64,000 nucleotides of DNA from JBBKXP01 sp038323615 (GTDB lineage: Bacteria; Pseudomonadota; Alphaproteobacteria; Rhodobacterales; Rhodobacteraceae). Below, piece after piece: positions 59,996-64,000 of the stretch. The stretch is taken from positions 1-64,000 of the forward strand of contig JBBQHC010000001.1 in NCBI GenBank assembly GCA_038323615.1, given 5' to 3'. The first letter of the stretch is position 1; every line of letters starts with the position of its first letter. The position numbers were made by a program, and so were the translations under genes. Under the pieces are notes generated by a model. The model saw nothing but the letters and a program-made list of their open reading frames with translations, did no database searches and was not told where the DNA came from.

Positions 59996-62401
59996 CTACC
60001 CCTGCCCGTTCAACCCTGCCGCCGTCATGAGCCGCGCCGCCGTGTCCGCCATCAACTGGTCGCGCCCTGCACCGACAATCGGCACCCGGCCCATTTCCAG
60101 CAGCATCGGCGCCGCCAAGGGCGGAATCCGGTCCAGCGTCACGTGGTCGATCTGGCCTGTCGTGCGTTCCAGCATTTCTTCGATCCGGCCAAAATCGACC
60201 AACCCGCGCAAGGCCTCTTCGCGGGTGATCCGCAACATCAGGTGGTCGGGGTCGTATTTCAGCAGCGTGTCATAAAGGATATCGGACGAGATGACCGCCT
60301 GCCGCCCCGACTTTTTCGCCTGTGGCAGGTTGCGTTCGATCAGCAGGGCAATCGTCGCGGCAGTGCGAAATGTCCGTTTCATCACCGCGTTGCCGGCCAG
60401 CCAGTGTTCCAGACCATCGCGCAGACCTTTTGCGGCCAGCAGCGGCGCCGGGTCGATCACAGGTTTCAGCCCCCAGACCAACGTCGCGTAATCCGTCGCG
60501 ACGAACCCCAGCGGGTCCAGCCCCGCCGCCTCCATCCGTCGTGTCAACAACAGGCCAAGGGTTTGTTGCGCATTGCGTCCGGCGAAACCATAGACGCAGG
60601 TATGCGCCCGCCCCTCGAAATCGAAACTTTCGACCAGCAGTCGGTCAGCCTGCGGCAAATGTGACACCTGCCGCTGCAAGGCCAGCCAATCGGCGGTGTG
60701 GGCGGGCAGTTGCGGCCAGTCGGGCTGGTCGAACATCCGCAGGATGCGGGCGGAAAGCTGGGTGGAGGTGGCAAATTTGGTGCCCATGAAGGCGGCGATT
60801 TTCGGGCGCTGCGCGGCAGAGCGTGTGACCTCGACCACGAGGTCGTGCAGGCGGTCGTAGCGGACGATGTGGCCGCCGATCAGAAAGGTGTCGCCGGGGG
60901 TGAGGGTGGCAGCGAAACACTCCTCGATCTCGCCTAGCATCTTGCCGCCGCGAAACCTGACTTTGACGGTATCGGTGTCCTGAATCGTGCCGATGTTCAT
61001 CCGGATGCGAAGGGCGGCACGCGGGTCGCGAAGTTGCCATTGGCCATCCGGGCGTTGGAGCAGCCGTTTCCATTTGTCGTAGGCCCGCAAGGCATAACCG
61101 CCGGTGGCGACGAAATCGAGGCAATCGTCGAACCCGGCGCGGGACAGGTCCGCATAGGCCCCGACCGATCGCACTTCGGCGAGCAATTCATCGGCCTGAA
61201 ATGGCCCGGCGCAGGCCCGGATCAGGATATGCTGACACAGCACGTCGCGCGGCCCCGGCCCTTTGGGGTCGCCGTCCAGATCGTTCTCAAGCGCGGCCTC
61301 GATCGCGGCGACACATTCGACGACCTCGAACCTGTTCGCCGGGACCAACAGCGCCTTGGACGGCGCATTATAGCGGTGGTTGGCCCGCCCAATCCGCTGG
61401 ATCAGGCGTTTGACGTTCTTGGGTGCGCCGACCTGAATGACCAGATCGACGTCGCCCCAGTCGATGCCAAGGTCCAGGCTGCCGGTGCAGACGATGGCGC
61501 GCAATTGGCCAGCGACCATCGCCGCCTCGACAGCTTTGCGCTGGTCGCGGTCAAGGCTGCCGTGGTGAATGCCAATCGGCAAGTTGTCGGTATTGGCCAG
61601 CCAGAGGTTGTGGAAAAAAATCTCGGCCTGTGCACGGGTGTTGTGGAATATCAGGGTCGTGCGGTGGGCGCGGACCTGTTCCAGCACCTCGGGAATCGCG
61701 TGCCGCGCGCCGCCGCCCATCCACGGTGGGTCAGCAGCAGTGACCAGCATGGCAATGTCCGGCGCCGGGCCCGGATCGGCAAGGATGATCGGACATGGGT
61801 CGGGGTTGTGGGCCAACCCCTTGGCAATCGCAGCAGGGTCATCGACGGTGGCGGACAGACCGACCCGGCGCAGCCCCGGCGCGATAGCCTGCAACCGCGA
61901 CAGGGCCAGCATCATTTGATCGCCCCGCTTGCTTTCGGCCAGCGCATGGATTTCGTCGACGATGACCCGTTGTAGCCCCGAAAACATTCGCGGTGCATCC
62001 TCGTAACTGATCAGCAGGGCAAGGGATTCCGGCGTCGTCAACAGAATATGCGGCGGATCGGCGCGCTGTCGGCGCTTCTGGGTATAGGATGTGTCGCCGG
62101 TGCGGTCCTCGATCCTGATGGCCAAGCCGATCTCGTCGACCGGCGTGCGCAGGTTGCGTTTGATGTCGGCGGCCAGCGCCTTGAGTGGGCTGACGTACAG
62201 CGTGTGCAGCCCCTGATGCGTGCCATCGGCCAGTTCGGCAAGGGTCGGCAAAAACCCCGCCATCGTCTTGCCGCCCCCCGTCGGCGCGATCAGCAACAGG
62301 GCGGGGGCAGCTGCGCGGTCCAGCATCGCCTGCTGATGGGCGTGCAGCTGCCAGCCACGGGTGGCGAACCAGTCGGTGATCGGGGCGGGCAGTTGTGTCA
62401 T
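59996..62401 (-). CDS. ligase-associated DNA-repair DEXH-box helicase (Lhr-core type)
   Basis: 801-residue Lhr-like helicase. Motif I is LLIAPTGGGKTMAGFLPTLA, Ia LHTLYVSPLKALAADIKRNL, motif II IVDEIHALAESKRGDQ (DEIH), motif III VGLSATVDDP, and helicase C region LDLGIDWGDVDLVIQVGAPK and RLIQRIGRANHR (motif VI). The Lhr winged-helix and core domain follow. In bacteria this family clusters with an ATP-dependent DNA ligase, a beta-CASP nuclease and the PdeM phosphoesterase. Here only PdeM, divergent, is close; the ligase and nuclease are not in the window. The ATG at 62401 was preferred to the TTG at 62410. Confidence 0.93.
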   Translation of the reverse strand: MTQLPAPITDWFATRGWQLHAHQQAMLDRAAAPALLLIAPTGGGKTMAGFLPTLAELADGTHQGLHTLYVSPLKALAADIKRNLRTPVDEIGLAIRIEDRTGDTSYTQKRRQRADPPHILLTTPESLALLISYEDAPRMFSGLQRVIVDEIHALAESKRGDQMMLALSRLQAIAPGLRRVGLSATVDDPAAIAKGLAHNPDPCPIILADPGPAPDIAMLVTAADPPWMGGGARHAIPEVLEQVRAHRTTLIFHNTRAQAEIFFHNLWLANTDNLPIGIHHGSLDRDQRKAVEAAMVAGQLRAIVCTGSLDLGIDWGDVDLVIQVGAPKNVKRLIQRIGRANHRYNAPSKALLVPANRFEVVECVAAIEAALENDLDGDPKGPGPRDVLCQHILIRACAGPFQADELLAEVRSVGAYADLSRAGFDDCLDFVATGGYALRAYDKWKRLLQRPDGQWQLRDPRAALRIRMNIGTIQDTDTVKVRFRGGKMLGEIEECFAATLTPGDTFLIGGHIVRYDRLHDLVVEVTRSAAQRPKIAAFMGTKFATSTQLSARILRMFDQPDWPQLPAHTADWLALQRQVSHLPQADRLLVESFDFEGRAHTCVYGFAGRNAQQTLGLLLTRRMEAAGLDPLGFVATDYATLVWGLKPVIDPAPLLAAKGLRDGLEHWLAGNAVMKRTFRTAATIALLIERNLPQAKKSGRQAVISSDILYDTLLKYDPDHLMLRITREEALRGLVDFGRIEEMLERTTGQIDHVTLDRIPPLAAPMLLEMGRVPIVGAGRDQLMADTAARLMTAAGLNGQG

Positions 62402-62505
62402 CCGGGGCAAGGTGATGGGATTGCGGCAAGGGTCAAGGGGGCTTTGGGGTGAAACCCAACTTGCGCCTCTTGCATTATGCGATGGGCGGCAGCTAAGAAC
62501 AATCC

Positions 62506-63159
62506 ATGAACGACCATCTGTTTACCCTGTCCGGAACCCGCCTGACTGCCCGCGCCAGCGGGGCGCTGTGGCTACCCGATACGGCAACGCTCTGTGTGTC
62601 CGATCTGCATTTGGGTAAATCCGACCGGATTGCACGGCGCAGCGGGTTTTTGCTGCCGCCTTATGAAACCCGCGCGACGCTGGACCGACTGGCAGCGGAA
62701 ATCGACGCGCTGAACCCGCGCACGGTGATCTGTCTGGGCGACAGTTTTGACGATCTGGCGGCGGCGGAAACCCTTGATCCCGACGATCTGGCGGACTTGG
62801 GCATCTTGCAGGCCGGCCGAGACTGGATCTGGATGGAAGGCAACCACGACTCCGGACCGATTGCGCTGGGGGGCAGCCACAAGCAGACGCATGGGATCGG
62901 CGGGCTGACGTTCCGGCATATCGCCCTGCCGGGTGCGTTTGGCGAAGTGTCGGGGCATTACCACCCGAAATACCGCGTGCCGGGGATCGGGGGGACGTGT
63001 CCTGCGTTCCTCTACGATGCGACCCGGCTGATCCTGCCCGCGTTCGGGGCCTATACGGGGGGCATGCGGGCCACCGATCCGGTGTTGCGGGGGTTGTTTG
63101 ACGCGCAGGCACTGGCGGTTCTGACGGGAACACGGGCGATTGCGTTGCCACTTGGCTGA
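62506..63159 (+). CDS. pdeM: ligase-associated metallophosphoesterase PdeM
   Basis: 217-residue phosphoesterase with the complete metal motif set: TLCVSDLHLGKSDRIARRSG (D-x-H), VICLGDSFDDL (GD), WMEGNHDSGPIA (GNHD) and GEVSGHYHPKYRV (GHxH). It belongs to the DNA-damage-linked set with the helicase on the other strand. It probably removes a blocked DNA end or a nucleic-acid-linked phosphate. Divergent from the helicase gene with a 104-base shared promoter region. Confidence 0.93.
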   Translation: MNDHLFTLSGTRLTARASGALWLPDTATLCVSDLHLGKSDRIARRSGFLLPPYETRATLDRLAAEIDALNPRTVICLGDSFDDLAAAETLDPDDLADLGILQAGRDWIWMEGNHDSGPIALGGSHKQTHGIGGLTFRHIALPGAFGEVSGHYHPKYRVPGIGGTCPAFLYDATRLILPAFGAYTGGMRATDPVLRGLFDAQALAVLTGTRAIALPLG

Positions 63160-63463
63160 CCGCAAAGCGTCAGGGGGGAGACCCCGCCGCGCTGTTTCGG
63201 ACGGGTGAACCCGCCATATTGCGCCATTCCGGATTTATCGTGCAGCGGATCGACGGCCCCGCCATCCGGCTCGACCACCGGCAAAGCGGGCCGGATCGCG
63301 GGGCGGCGCCGCGCTTGTCGGGCACCCCGGATTGGAGCCAAAAAACGGGGCAACCGGTCCGAATTTCACTTTGCCATAACAACTCCCCCGGAGGGTCCAC
63401 ACGGGCCGCCGGCGCAACCGATCGGGGTGAGGGGTCGCCATGGGTTTCAACCCGTGGCGCGGA
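63160..63463. other. intergenic stretch with repeat copy 4 and an unstarted open frame
   Basis: About 300 bases between pdeM and folD. A plus-strand frame is open from about 63160 to 63611 and gives ILRHSGFIVQRIDGPAIRLD, which looks protein-like, but it has no ATG start and runs into repeat copy 4 and then antisense to folD. It is either chance or a gene end overrun by the repeat. Confidence 0.3.
63363..63398 (+). repeat. intergenic repeat family, copy 4
   Basis: 36 bases: ATTTCACTTTGCCATAACAA followed by CTCCCCCGGAGGGTCC. CTCC and GGAG can pair. It lies 66 bases past the folD stop codon (reading out of folD). Confidence 0.8.
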
Positions 63464-64000
63464 TCAGGCGGTCAGGCCTTCGGGTTCGGCCAGACCGTTG
63501 GCGCGGCAGCAGGCGGTCACCGTGTTGGCGAGCAGGCAAGCGATGGTCATCGGGCCGACGCCGCCCGGAACCGGGGTAATCGCACCGGCGACCGCAGCAC
63601 AACTGGCGTAATCGACATCGCCGACCAGCACCGTCTTGCCGTCCCGGTCAATCCGGTTGATGCCGACATCGATCACCGTGGCCCCCGGTTTGATCCAGTC
63701 GCCCGGCACCATTTCGGCGCGCCCCACAGCGGCGACGACGATGTCGGCCTGTCGCACCACGCCCGGCAAATCCTTGGTCCGGCTGTGTGCGATGGTGACG
63801 GTGCAACTGTCGCCCAGCAGCAGTTGCGCCATCGGTTTGCCGACGATGTTCGATCGCCCGATCACCACCGCGTTCATCCCCGACAAAGGCCCCAGATGGT
63901 CGCGCAGCATCATCAGACAGCCCAGCGGGGTGCAGGGCACCATGCTTTTCTGCCCGGTCCCCAGCAGTCCGACGTTGGAAATATGAAAGCCGTCGACATC
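63464..64000 (-). CDS. folD: methylenetetrahydrofolate dehydrogenase/cyclohydrolase, 5' part missing at window edge
   Basis: The last 178 residues of FolD; the N-terminal part lies past base 64000. DVDGFHISNVGLLGTGQKSM is the conserved mid-section leading to PCTPLGCLMMLRDHL, then the Rossmann segment AVVIGRSNIVGKPMAQLLLG, VAAVGRAEMVPGDWIKPGAT, and the end GDVDYASCAAVAGAITPVPG. It oxidises methylene-THF to methenyl-THF and hydrolyses it to formyl-THF with NADP. It links to glyA in one-carbon metabolism. Confidence 0.95.
   Translation of the reverse strand, partial: DVDGFHISNVGLLGTGQKSMVPCTPLGCLMMLRDHLGPLSGMNAVVIGRSNIVGKPMAQLLLGDSCTVTIAHSRTKDLPGVVRQADIVVAAVGRAEMVPGDWIKPGATVIDVGINRIDRDGKTVLVGDVDYASCAAVAGAITPVPGGVGPMTIACLLANTVTACCRANGLAEPEGLTA

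Noticed and set aside
1..64000. CRISPR array, tRNA, rRNA, insertion sequence or prophage
   Set aside because: No regularly spaced direct repeats, no cloverleaf-like sequence, no transposase, integrase or phage structural gene was recognised.

Overview
The window is 64 kb of GC-rich chromosomal DNA from an alphaproteobacterium, most probably a member of the Rhodobacteraceae (Roseobacter group). This rests on the G+C-rich third positions, on frequent GTG and TTG starts, and on gene sets typical of that family: a short MerR - FadE - thiolase - FadJ beta-oxidation cluster, a malic enzyme fused to a phosphotransacetylase domain, DUF952-pyrD, ligase-associated helicase/PdeM, and a cdd-deoA-deoB-add-upp salvage operon. 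I cannot name the genus. No rRNA, tRNA, CRISPR array, insertion sequence or prophage was seen.

Layout. 0.3-4.7 kb: two LysR regulators, two small alpha/beta proteins and a non-pyrrolysine MttB-family methyltransferase divergent from the second LysR gene. 4.8-11.5 kb: a complete peptide ABC transporter operon (SBP, M24 peptidase, two permeases, two ATPases) read on the minus strand. 11.7-19.0 kb: a PLP trans-sulfuration enzyme, an SRAP DNA-repair protein, a secreted 5'-nucleotidase-like protein with altered metal ligands, DUF952-pyrD, a MATE exporter and two PaaI-type thioesterases. 19.2-27.0 kb: fatty-acid oxidation cluster with two tandem MerR regulators. 27.1-37.9 kb: sulfotransferase, DMT exporter, acyl-CoA synthetase, tetR-adaptor-RND pump operon, a degenerate M48-like membrane protein and a Cys-repeat secreted protein. 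38.0-42.5 kb: nucleoside salvage operon. 42.6-48.1 kb: a cupin/VOC gene broken by an in-frame TGA, malic enzyme and propionyl-CoA synthetase. 48.1-53.1 kb: CarF-like lipid desaturase, NAD kinase, glyA, DUF817 and an esterase. 53.1-54.4 kb: a small accessory patch with an AT-rich DUF2971 gene next to strongly structured DNA. 54.4-64 kb: lepA, two decayed genes (a frameshifted secreted protein and a TerC remnant), a lipoprotein, rpmB, the ligase-associated helicase/PdeM pair, and folD, which runs off the right edge.

How they work together. The central theme is heterotrophic carbon turnover: import and cleavage of peptides, beta-oxidation of acyl-CoAs to acetyl- and propionyl-CoA, entry of propionate (PrpE) and C4 acids (MaeB), and complete recycling of nucleosides to bases and pentose phosphate. 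The most unusual observations are a four-copy intergenic repeat family that has not been named here, long palindromes before maeB and prpE, three genes in different stages of decay, a 5'-nucleotidase-like protein and an M48-like protein that lack catalytic residues, and the DUF2971 patch. No clear multi-gene novel defence or biosynthetic system is visible. The DUF2971 patch is the best accessory candidate, but it is a single gene.
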